DNA from: Breznakiella homolactica
GTDB taxonomy: Bacteria > Spirochaetota > Spirochaetia > Treponematales > Breznakiellaceae
Length of the DNA: 64,000 nt
Reading direction: 5' to 3'
Assembly (NCBI RefSeq): GCF_016616095.2
Contig: NZ_CP067089.2
Span: 1,364,001-1,428,000, forward strand
This document shows, piece by piece, positions 16,526 through 24,411 of this stretch. The notes below the pieces were generated by a model. It saw nothing but the letters and a program-made list of their open reading frames with translations, did no database searches and was not told where the DNA came from. A program made the translations under genes and the position numbers. Positions within the stretch are counted from its first letter, which is position 1. Every line of letters starts with the position of its first letter.

Positions 16526-17479
16526 TTAAGGTATCAGATGTTTTTTATAGAACTCCATGACTTTTGCCCAGGAATCCATAGCCTGGACCGGACGGTACGC
16601 GTCCCGGTCATAGGACCAGAAAGCGTGTCCGGCGCCGTCGTAACGGTAAAAATCATAGTCTTTTCCGTATTTTTTAAGTTCTTCTTCATGCTGGTTCACC
16701 TGTGCCGGCGAAGGACTCCTGTCGTCATTACCGAATATTCCCAGGAGGGGGCAGCTCAGCTGGCTGGTAAGGTCGATGGGCGCCACCGGGCGGGCCGGGG
16801 ACAGATCGTCCTTCGACATAATCACCCCCCCGCCCCAGCAGTCAACCGCCGCGTTAAGGCCTTTTACGGTGCACCCCGCGAGGAACGCATGGCGTCCGCC
16901 GGAACACATACCGATTACTCCAACCCTGCTGTTTGAGTACGGGAGCGAAACGAGATAATCCAAAGCTCCCTGGCAATCGCCCATTACACTGTCATCGGTA
17001 ACGCCGCCAGCTTCCCGCGCCTTGGCGGAAATCTCCCCGGGCAGTCCATGGCCGAACCTTTCATAGATATTCGGGCAGATTGTGACACATCCATGCTGGG
17101 AAAACCGGCGGGTAATCTCCAGGTTAACTTCGTCCCATCCCGGCATATGGGGGATCAGGATAACACCGGGAAAAGGTCCTTTTCCAAGGGGCCGCGAAAC
17201 GTAGGCGTGAATGGAGTCACCCTTATACCCCGGCATAGTGACGGTTTCAGCCAGAATTCCCCCATATTCATCGGTTCGTATCTGATTCCACATAGAAAAA
17301 ATATTTTTCTGGGGATAATCCTGCTGAGCGGATATGCTACTTTCAGAACCCGCAGGGGTACCGGATCCGGAGGTAGAGCAGCCGGAAAGTCCCATCAGAC
17401 TGGCACCCACCGCCGCACCGCCAACTACCGCGCCGGTATTTTTCAAAAAATTTCTCCGTGAGATTTCCTTTTGCTCCAT
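16526..17479 (-). CDS. Tat-exported lipoprotein of the dienelactone hydrolase family
   Basis: The 317-residue protein begins with a twin-arginine signal (SRRNFLKNTG) and a lipobox-like LSGC at about residue 32, so it is probably exported folded and lipid-anchored. The alpha/beta-hydrolase part has the dienelactone-hydrolase nucleophile elbow GMCSGG (Cys), the acid in IFGNDD and His in GAGHAFW, hence a Cys-Asp-His triad. It should cleave a small ester or lactone; the substrate is unknown. I start at 17479; an ATG at 17494 is also in frame. It precedes the radical SAM gene in one operon. Confidence 0.85.
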   Translation of the reverse strand: MEQKEISRRNFLKNTGAVVGGAAVGASLMGLSGCSTSGSGTPAGSESSISAQQDYPQKNIFSMWNQIRTDEYGGILAETVTMPGYKGDSIHAYVSRPLGKGPFPGVILIPHMPGWDEVNLEITRRFSQHGCVTICPNIYERFGHGLPGEISAKAREAGGVTDDSVMGDCQGALDYLVSLPYSNSRVGVIGMCSGGRHAFLAGCTVKGLNAAVDCWGGGVIMSKDDLSPARPVAPIDLTSQLSCPLLGIFGNDDRSPSPAQVNQHEEELKKYGKDYDFYRYDGAGHAFWSYDRDAYRPVQAMDSWAKVMEFYKKHLIP

Positions 17480-17845
17480 AAGATAGGCCCCCATATTAAA
17501 TAAAAATTGTATTAGATAATATTATGATAAACTTTAGACATTGAATTAGTCAATTTATTTTTTTCAAGTGAAGAAAAAACTGCGTTGAAGTATTCTTAAA
17601 GAAAGTACCGGCCTCGTCCAGCGCGGATAAATACGGTGATACTACGCCGTAAAACTTTTCAAAAAGATGTCACAAGGGGCAGATATTTTACCGGTGATAA
17701 CCATAAAAACTCATTTGCTTTTCCTTGTTTTGCGGTATATTATGCAGAATGGGCCTCCGCAGAGCAGAGTTCTGCGATATCTTTACGGGACAACTATTCG
17801 AAATATGATTGGTATTCTTTTTTTTAAAATATATGCGGAGGTGTC
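17480..17845. other. AT-rich intergenic region
   Basis: No convincing gene is seen in these 366 bases. It carries the start region of the minus-strand hydrolase and a possible plus-strand promoter: TTGCTT at 17715-17720 and TATTAT at 17738-17743, spacer 17 bp. GCGGAGGTG directly before 17846 is the ribosome site for the lipoprotein. Confidence 0.6.
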
Positions 17846-18259
17846 ATGAAAAAATATATATTTTTGTTCTTAATTGTACTGCTGGTAGTTACCGGATGCT
17901 TGAGTTTCCTGGGTATTGAGAGCTCACCACCTGTTGACCGAAGATTACCTTCTGAAGCTGTTGTAGCAACATATCTGCAAAATGTTTTGGGAAAAAGCAT
18001 GGCGTCTTTAGGGCCTAATGATTGGTTTATCTTTAATTACAGCAATACAAATTTTCCGGCGGGAACATTCTATGGATTTGGTTCTCCCCATACTTACTTT
18101 GGGACTGCTCTGACGCATGGTAAAGGACAAATGTATTGGCGTCCGGGACTTGAGAGCTATGCCAAGCTTACTATTTATAATACGAAGGGAACTGCTGTTT
18201 CTGATGAGTTTGAAGCCCTGAACCCATGGCCGTATATTCAAGTAATTGTAAAAAAGTAG
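17846..18259 (+). CDS. Small lipoprotein of unknown function
   Basis: The 137-residue protein has a strong lipoprotein signal (FLIVLLVVTGC, lipid Cys about residue 18). The mature part starts with a short low-complexity stretch and contains FGSPHTYFGTALTHGKGQ, rich in aromatic residues and Gly. I recognise no family. The gene and its flanks are markedly more AT-rich than the neighbours, which suggests separate origin. It stands alone between two intergenic spaces. Confidence 0.7.
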   Translation: MKKYIFLFLIVLLVVTGCLSFLGIESSPPVDRRLPSEAVVATYLQNVLGKSMASLGPNDWFIFNYSNTNFPAGTFYGFGSPHTYFGTALTHGKGQMYWRPGLESYAKLTIYNTKGTAVSDEFEALNPWPYIQVIVKK

Positions 18260-18396
18260 TTATCCTGCCTGGACAATCTGAGAATACATTTTTCTATAGC
18301 TGATCATTGGAAACAAATAACTTTCGCTGCATACACATTGGTAGTGTCCAGTATCTTTCGCAAATTAGTTTGCCGGACTTGGTTTTTTGACTTAGA
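18260..18396 (+). other. Intergenic region with stem-loop
   Basis: It contains GCAAA-TTAG-TTTGC nested in GTCCAG...CGGAC followed by TTGGTTTTTT (about 18346-18388), a plausible terminator for the lipoprotein gene. Nothing else is recognised. Confidence 0.4.
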
Positions 18397-18431
18397 CAAA
18401 AAAATAAGTCCTTACCGTGTAAGGACTTACA
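18397..18431 (-). terminator. Intrinsic terminator of tRNA-Leu
   Basis: On the minus strand GTAAGTCCTTAC/GGTAAGGACTTA forms a stem of about 10 bp followed by TTTTTTT, starting 4 nt after the tRNA end. Confidence 0.8.
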
Positions 18432-18434
18432 TCA

Positions 18435-18518
18435 TGCGGCGAACTGGACTTGAACCAGCATGCCCGTTAAGGCACTAGCACCTCAAGCTAGCGTGTCTAC
18501 CACTTCCACCATCGCCGC
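18435..18518 (-). tRNA. tRNA-Leu (anticodon GAG)
   Basis: Acceptor arms GCGGCGA (18518-18512) and TCGCCGC (18442-18436) pair fully; discriminator is A. The anticodon arm CTAGC-TTGAGGT-GCTAG puts GAG in the loop, reading CUC/CUU. A long variable arm (GTGCCTTAACGGGCAT) marks class II, and the T arm is TGGTTCAAGTCCA. The 84-nt gene does not encode CCA. Confidence 0.95.
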
Positions 18519-18530
18519 AACTGTGGATTC

Positions 18531-18559
18531 ATAATATCGATATTATTTTCAATTGTCAA
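18531..18559 (-). promoter_or_regulatory. Promoter of tRNA-Leu
   Basis: On the minus strand TTGACA (18559-18554) and TATTAT (18536-18531) are separated by 17 bp; the tRNA begins 12 nt further on. Confidence 0.75.
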
Positions 18560-18642
18560 TATATTACGGATTATTGGAAAGAAATAGGACCTTCTGAACC
18601 GGATCTGCTACAAAATAGGAAGAAAAATGTCGATAAAATACC

Positions 18643-21429
18643 ATGAAACCGAAGAATTTTTCCATCTTAGCGTTTATTGCAGGTATTCTAATACCCTTTA
18701 TCCTGCTCACAGGCTGTAAATCCAGCCCCGCAGCGGCTCCGGCCCAGGAAGACCTCTGGACATTGCTGTCCAACGGGGAAACGGATAAAGCCCGGACCCT
18801 ATTCCTCGGTAAAACCGATGTAAATTCCACCGATGAACTGGGGCGAACACCGCTGCATATGGCGGCGGAACTGTGGGACAGCGGTATGGGTTCGTTTTTT
18901 ATTTCCCTGGGAGCGGATGTAAATGCCGTGGATAATACCGGGAGAAGCGCCCTCACCATTGCCGCCGCGAACCGCGATGCCGCCATGGGCGGAATACTGA
19001 CCAACGCCGGCGCGGATATACATTACCGCGGCCCGGAAGGTTTTTCCGCGGCGCAAATAGGAATTCAGGAAGGCGGGACTTTCCTGGAGGCTCTGGCAAC
19101 GCCATCGTCGGTTGCGAAGACAAACGCCGGCGGCCAGACCCTGCTCCATCTCGCTTCTGAGTACGGGAGCGGAGAAGCAGCCAGAATTATCCTGGACCGT
19201 GGCGCTTCGGTTAACAAACGTGACCGCCAGGGGAGAACCGCGCTGGATATAGCTCTGGCCCGGGGAGATTCCCTTTCCCACGCGGAAACCGCCGAAGTGC
19301 TTATCCTCAGAGGGGGCTATTCGGAAGAGGCGATTTTCTCGTATCTTGCCCCGGCGGTCCGGAGTTCAAACTATTCCATGCGGACCGCGGATGGCCTTGC
19401 GCCCATACATTTTGCGGCCCGGGAAGGCAGCATCGGAATTGTCCGGTTTCTCATAAATAAAAAAGCCGATATCAACGCGAAGAACGCCGCGGGAATGACG
19501 GCCCTCCATGAATCGGCCCGTTCCGGTGATCTGGAAACCATGTCACTCCTGCTTTCCAGCGGAATCGCGGTGAACAGCAGGGATGCCAAGGGAAATACCG
19601 CCATGCATATTGTTATGCCCCCGGAAACCCGGAAAAATGGCCTGGATCTTCTCTTTGCCTATAATGCCGATCCCAATATAAAGGATGATCACGGGGATAC
19701 ACCCCTGCATATTGCCATAGCCCTTAATATGGATACAGCCACAACGGACCGGCTCCTCAGCGGAGGAGCGAATGTTACAATCCGCAATATTGAAGGAAAA
19801 ACACCGCTCCATACGGCGCTGGAAGAAGGACGGTACCATACCATTCCGCTGCTTCTCAGCCGGGGAGCCGATATTTTTGCCGCGGATAACCATGGGGTTA
19901 CACCTTTTGATTTGGCTTTGCTCCAGGGAGACGAGAGTCTTTCGGCCATGGTGACTCCCGGGACAGTAACTCTCAGCGACAGCGCCGGAAATACACAGCT
20001 TCATATTGCCGTTAAAAACGGCGCCGAGCTCCGGCTGATAAGCCAAATACTCGATTACAAAGCCGCAGTGAATGCCCGGAACCAGGCAGGTGATACGGCC
20101 CTGCACACAGCAATAGTTTTAAATGAAGCGGAGATTGGGGAACTGCTTATTTCCCGTGGGGCGGATATTTTTGCGGTTAATACCGAAGGCCACAGCCCGC
20201 TGTACCTCGGCCTGACCGGCGGCGACCCGGTCCGGAGCTGGATGCTTAACCCCACGGTAATTGCCGCCCGGGACGGCCTTGGAAACGGGCCGCTGCATTA
20301 CGCGGCGCAGTGGAAGATGGATAAAGTCATTCCCGAACTGGCGGCCCGGGGAGCGGATATAGAAAGCCCCAACGCCACCGGGGAAACGCCCCTCTTTATA
20401 GCGGTAAAACAGGACTCCCCCTCCACTATTATGTCGGTGCTGGCTTCGGGCGCCCAGATAAACGGACGGGATACTCTGGGCAATACAGCCCTGCATGCCG
20501 CGGTACGCTGGAACGCCCAGTCCGGAACGGAAACCCTGATATATGCCGGCGCGGATATAAACGCCCATGCGCTGAACGGCAAAACGCCGCTCCATGATTC
20601 GGTCCGGCTGGGAATGGTTTCTATAGAAGAAACCCTGGCCATGCACGGCGCGAAGCTGGAAGAACGGGACAATGAAGGGAATACCCCGTTTATGGAGGCT
20701 GTACTGGCTGGACTTCCGGCGGCCGCTGAACGGCTCGCCGAACGGGGCGCCGATCCGACCGCCCGTAATTCCCGGGGGGACACGCCCCTCCATATTGCCG
20801 TTGGCATCAATCGGAATGATGTCGCCACATTGCTGCTTACGTGGGGCGCCCCGATTCACGCCAGAAATTCCTCGGGGAAAACACCCTTTCAGATTGCTTT
20901 GGCCACATCGCCGGCGATGGTATCCACACTGCTTACCAAAGACAGGATCCTGGCTTCCGACGACAACGGATACTCCCCGCTCCATATCGCGGTCCTCGAT
21001 GAAGCTCCGGGAGATATGATCCGGGCAATTATTCAGCAGGGAGGAAGAGTTTCCGCCATCGACAGCTCAGGTCAGACGCCCCTTCGGGCGGCTATCAATA
21101 CGGAAAACTGGGAAGCTGCCCGGATTCTCGCCGACGCGGGATCGGACATATTTTCCGCCGCCGCCGACGGGGAAAGCCCCGCCACCGCGTCCTTAAAGAA
21201 GGGAAGTGACGCCGTAAAGGCCCTTTTCAGCGGCCGGGCAATCACGGCCCGGGACAGCGCGGGAAACACCATCCTCCATTACGCCGCGCAGAACGGCTGC
21301 CCCGAAATGGTCGCCCTTCTGATCGAAATGGGGGCCAGCAAAAATATTAAAAATGTAGCTGACGAAAGTCCGATTGATATTGCCCGCCGCTGGAATCGGG
21401 AAGAGGTGACCGCGCTTCTGAGCGGCTAA
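18643..21429 (+). CDS. Large ankyrin-repeat lipoprotein
   Basis: The 928-residue protein has a lipoprotein signal (FILLTGCKSSP, lipid Cys about residue 26) and then about 25 ankyrin repeats to the C-terminus, each with the G.TPLH.A...G / LL..GAD consensus (e.g. GRTPLHMAAE, GNTALHAAVRWN, GDTPLHIAVGIN). No enzymatic or membrane domain is seen. It is predicted to be an envelope-anchored protein-binding scaffold. Some repeats are degenerate, with alternating short (FDLALLQGDESLSAMVTPG) units repeating at a spacing of several repeats, which suggests block duplication. A strong terminator follows at 21450-21486. Confidence 0.92.
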   Translation: MKPKNFSILAFIAGILIPFILLTGCKSSPAAAPAQEDLWTLLSNGETDKARTLFLGKTDVNSTDELGRTPLHMAAELWDSGMGSFFISLGADVNAVDNTGRSALTIAAANRDAAMGGILTNAGADIHYRGPEGFSAAQIGIQEGGTFLEALATPSSVAKTNAGGQTLLHLASEYGSGEAARIILDRGASVNKRDRQGRTALDIALARGDSLSHAETAEVLILRGGYSEEAIFSYLAPAVRSSNYSMRTADGLAPIHFAAREGSIGIVRFLINKKADINAKNAAGMTALHESARSGDLETMSLLLSSGIAVNSRDAKGNTAMHIVMPPETRKNGLDLLFAYNADPNIKDDHGDTPLHIAIALNMDTATTDRLLSGGANVTIRNIEGKTPLHTALEEGRYHTIPLLLSRGADIFAADNHGVTPFDLALLQGDESLSAMVTPGTVTLSDSAGNTQLHIAVKNGAELRLISQILDYKAAVNARNQAGDTALHTAIVLNEAEIGELLISRGADIFAVNTEGHSPLYLGLTGGDPVRSWMLNPTVIAARDGLGNGPLHYAAQWKMDKVIPELAARGADIESPNATGETPLFIAVKQDSPSTIMSVLASGAQINGRDTLGNTALHAAVRWNAQSGTETLIYAGADINAHALNGKTPLHDSVRLGMVSIEETLAMHGAKLEERDNEGNTPFMEAVLAGLPAAAERLAERGADPTARNSRGDTPLHIAVGINRNDVATLLLTWGAPIHARNSSGKTPFQIALATSPAMVSTLLTKDRILASDDNGYSPLHIAVLDEAPGDMIRAIIQQGGRVSAIDSSGQTPLRAAINTENWEAARILADAGSDIFSAAADGESPATASLKKGSDAVKALFSGRAITARDSAGNTILHYAAQNGCPEMVALLIEMGASKNIKNVADESPIDIARRWNREEVTALLSG

Positions 21430-21449
21430 TAAACTAAAAACAAGAAATG

Positions 21450-21486
21450 GAAAACACGGCCGCGGATCTGCGGCCGTGTTTTTTTT
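21450..21486. terminator. Bidirectional intrinsic terminator
   Basis: AACACGGCCGC (21453-21463) pairs with GCGGCCGTGTT (21470-21480), with T8 after it and A-rich before it. It lies between the convergent ankyrin and CDGSH genes and can serve both. Confidence 0.9.
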
Positions 21487-21487
21487 G

Positions 21488-22186
21488 CTACTTATCCAGC
21501 CCCTGCATATGGGAGCATTGGAGATGGTGGGCGTCACAGTAGGGCATATTTGACGATTCCCCGCACCTGCACAGGGTTACCCGGTTGCGGACCTCATACG
21601 ATTGGCCGCTGGCACTTTCGATTTCGATGCCGCCTTTTACCCAGATCGGGCCTTTGCAGTTCCGGGCGGTATCTTCAACGATACCGATTTCCTTTTCAAG
21701 TTTGGGTTCGAGCCGCGTTCCATCCTTCTTTACCGAAGTTAACCGGCCCGCAGGACAGCATGAAGCTTCGTATACCGCGGCTTCGGCGTTTTCCTCAACC
21801 CCGGAAGCCATGGTAAGCCGCCAGACATTGCCGCCGCGGTCACAGAAACGCGCCACGGCGCAGAGGGTTTCATCGTCCATAAGGTCAAGGGCTTCCCCTT
21901 CGAGAACACTGGCCCGGTCCTCGTATGTGCTGAATCCGGCGGTCTCATCGCCGGTAAACCCGATATTTTTGTGTTCCCCCGAACAGAAAGGTTTGTTCTT
22001 CGAATGGCCGCACCGGCAGAGGTGGAAGGATTCCTCTTTAATTTCATATTTTTTTCCTTCCCCCCATTTCTCCGAATGGCCGTGTTTATCCGCAACGATA
22101 ATGGCCTGTTTCAGCGGTACGGTGCCGGTTACTTCATAGGGACCGCCGGGAAGAATTTTTATCCTGATTTCCTGATTACTGTTCAT
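21488..22186 (-). CDS. Protein with two CDGSH iron-sulfur motifs
   Basis: The 232-residue protein has two CDGSH-type 2Fe-2S sites: CRCGHSKNKPFCSGEH near residue 58 and CRCGESSNMPYCDAHH near residue 207. The C-x-C-x2-S-x3-P-x-C-x3-H ligand pattern is complete in both; the first has Ser for Asp in the CDG turn. Between them is a region with CCPAGRL similar to the extra domain of bacterial CDGSH proteins. A redox or cluster-transfer role is expected; no partner gene is adjacent. It starts 87 nt upstream of the ABC exporter's end and has its own context. Confidence 0.9.
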   Translation of the reverse strand: MNSNQEIRIKILPGGPYEVTGTVPLKQAIIVADKHGHSEKWGEGKKYEIKEESFHLCRCGHSKNKPFCSGEHKNIGFTGDETAGFSTYEDRASVLEGEALDLMDDETLCAVARFCDRGGNVWRLTMASGVEENAEAAVYEASCCPAGRLTSVKKDGTRLEPKLEKEIGIVEDTARNCKGPIWVKGGIEIESASGQSYEVRNRVTLCRCGESSNMPYCDAHHLQCSHMQGLDK

Positions 22187-22272
22187 GGTTGCCGCCTTTT
22201 TACATAAAATAGGAATTTTTACATTCCGCTATTCTATATTAAATAATAAGAAAAATTCCGGCGGATTTCAAA

Positions 22273-24411
22273 TCAGGCTTCTTCGTCCGGCGCTTTCTCA
22301 TACTGCAGGCGGTAGAGGCTGGCGTACAGGCCGTTCTGGTCTATAAGCTCCTGGTGTTTTCCCTGTTCAATGAGATTGCCGCCGGAAAGAACCAGAATAC
22401 GGTCCGAATGGCGGATGGTAGAAAGCCGGTGCGCTATAACTATGGAGGTCCGGCCCGCGAGGACCCGCTGCATCCCCAGCTGAATGAGATGTTCCGTTTC
22501 CGTATCGATATTGCTGGTAGCCTCATCAAGAATGACAATCGCGGGATTATGGGCGATTACCCGGGCGAAACTGATAAGCTGCCGCTGCCCTGATGATATA
22601 TTCGTAGCGCCTTCGGATAAAATAGTTTCGTAGCCTTCGGGAAGGCTGGCAATAAATTCATGGGCATGTACGGCCCGGGCAGCCTTCTCTACTTCCGCGT
22701 CACTTAAGGACAGCCCCAGGCGTATGTTGTCAGCCACGGTTCCGGAAAAGAGAAACACCTCCTGGAGTACCGGAAGGACCGAACGGCGCAGTTCTTCCAG
22801 GGGAATATCCTTTATAGGTACGCCATCCAGGAGGATGCTGCCGGAATCGATATCCCAGAGTCTTGTAAGAACATTGGTAATGGTCGTTTTTCCCGCCCCG
22901 GTATAGCCGACAATAGCGACCATTTCCCCGGGGTTAACCGTAAAGCTCAGGCCCTTAAGGACTTCCTCGCCTTCTTTATAGGAAAAATGAACCGAATCAA
23001 ACCCGATATGGCCCCGGACCATGCCCTCTATGTGATGGGTTCCCGCATCGGGGATGCGTTCATCCGTATCCATCAGGGCAAAAACCCGTTCGCCTCCGGC
23101 CATGGCGGACTGGAGGATAGTGTATTTTTCGGCAATATCCTGGATCGGTGAATAGAACATCTGCACCAGGTTTATAAACGCTATGAGGACTCCCAGGGAA
23201 AGGGACAGGTTGAGCACAAAACTGCTTCCCACGGCAATAACCACCGCCACGGTCAGGTTCGAGAGAAAGTCAATGATAGGTCTGAAGGTGGCGAAAACGT
23301 GCATTTCCCCGAGGTTCGCGTCCAGGAGCTCCCCGTTCCGCTCGCCGAATTCATCCCGGCTTCGCTGCTCGCCGGAAAAAAGCTGCACCACCTGCACCCC
23401 GGACAGGTGCTCCGATAAATAGGAATTGACCCGGGAAGAAGCCAGACGCTGCCGGCGGAAGGCGTCCCGCGCCTTTATCCGGCTGATGGCGGTGGCTACC
23501 ATGACCGGCGGGATGGTCACCAAGGTTACCAGGGCAAGTTTCGGTGAAAGGAGAAACAGGGTGATCAAAACCCCTATCATGATGGAAAAATCCTTGAGAA
23601 ACGCTACCAGAACGGAGGTGAAAAACTCATTTATGGTTTCCACGTCACCGGTTAACCGCGTCACGATGCGGCCCACGGGATGGCGGGAAAGAAAAGCCGT
23701 GGACTGGCCCGCGGTTTTTTTAAACAGCTCCAGGCGCATGTCCTTCATGATCCGCTGACCGATAAGGGTGGTGGTCCAGGTCTGCACAAAGGTAAATACG
23801 AAAACCAGCACCAGGGCGGCCAGAATTACCGTGACCGCCGAAACAATCAGGGAGAGGTCCCCGCCCCTGACCAGGCGTATTTCATCAACCGGAAGGGAAT
23901 ACAGGTCATCCCGGCGGACCGCGGCTTCCCCGGCTTCATACAGGAAAATATCCCGCCGGGTTTCGATAAGGCCGGCCAGAGGGCTCCCTTCGGTATAGGA
24001 AAACGCGTACCACTGGACTTCCTCTATGATACCGGCAGTCCGGAGTTCTTCCTCCACGGCGCCGGAAATAGAAAGATCCTGGCTTTGGGGGATGAAGAGG
24101 CGGTTTTCAACGGAACGGGAATTTTCCATTGCCGACAGGCGTTCCGCGGCCTTGAGGCCTTCTGCGGAAAGAAGGGATTTTTCCTGTTCCAGTATATCGG
24201 AGCGGACTACCACGAAACGGGCGACAATGGCGCCGTCAATGAGCCGCTGTATGAGAACCGGTACAAACAGCTCCCCCACGGTAGAAACCGCCAGAGCGAC
24301 AAAGGTAATAACCGCCAGGATCCGGTATGGTTTGAGATATGAGAGTATCCGCCGGACGATGCGGCCATCGTATCCTTTTACGACTTCTTCGCTTTCAAAA
24401 TAGTCGGCCAT
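22273..24411 (-). CDS. ABC exporter half-transporter, catalytically competent subunit
   Basis: The 712-residue protein has an ABC type-1 exporter membrane domain enlarged by an insertion of about 130 residues between the first helices (about 65-190), and a C-terminal NBD with Walker A GYTGAGKTT, signature ISSGQRQLISFARV, Walker B IVILDEATSNID and switch AHRLST. The SSGQRQL signature and intact catalytic Glu match the TM288/BmrD-type subunit of heterodimeric exporters. It overlaps the partner's stop by one base. The substrate (drug, lipid or peptide) is not predictable. Confidence 0.93.
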   Translation of the reverse strand: MADYFESEEVVKGYDGRIVRRILSYLKPYRILAVITFVALAVSTVGELFVPVLIQRLIDGAIVARFVVVRSDILEQEKSLLSAEGLKAAERLSAMENSRSVENRLFIPQSQDLSISGAVEEELRTAGIIEEVQWYAFSYTEGSPLAGLIETRRDIFLYEAGEAAVRRDDLYSLPVDEIRLVRGGDLSLIVSAVTVILAALVLVFVFTFVQTWTTTLIGQRIMKDMRLELFKKTAGQSTAFLSRHPVGRIVTRLTGDVETINEFFTSVLVAFLKDFSIMIGVLITLFLLSPKLALVTLVTIPPVMVATAISRIKARDAFRRQRLASSRVNSYLSEHLSGVQVVQLFSGEQRSRDEFGERNGELLDANLGEMHVFATFRPIIDFLSNLTVAVVIAVGSSFVLNLSLSLGVLIAFINLVQMFYSPIQDIAEKYTILQSAMAGGERVFALMDTDERIPDAGTHHIEGMVRGHIGFDSVHFSYKEGEEVLKGLSFTVNPGEMVAIVGYTGAGKTTITNVLTRLWDIDSGSILLDGVPIKDIPLEELRRSVLPVLQEVFLFSGTVADNIRLGLSLSDAEVEKAARAVHAHEFIASLPEGYETILSEGATNISSGQRQLISFARVIAHNPAIVILDEATSNIDTETEHLIQLGMQRVLAGRTSIVIAHRLSTIRHSDRILVLSGGNLIEQGKHQELIDQNGLYASLYRLQYEKAPDEEA

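Noticed and set aside
16526..17479. Dienelactone-hydrolase-like protein as the substrate of the anSME-like enzyme
   Set aside because: No C/S-x-P-x-R formylglycine motif is visible in it, so there is no sequence basis beyond adjacency.
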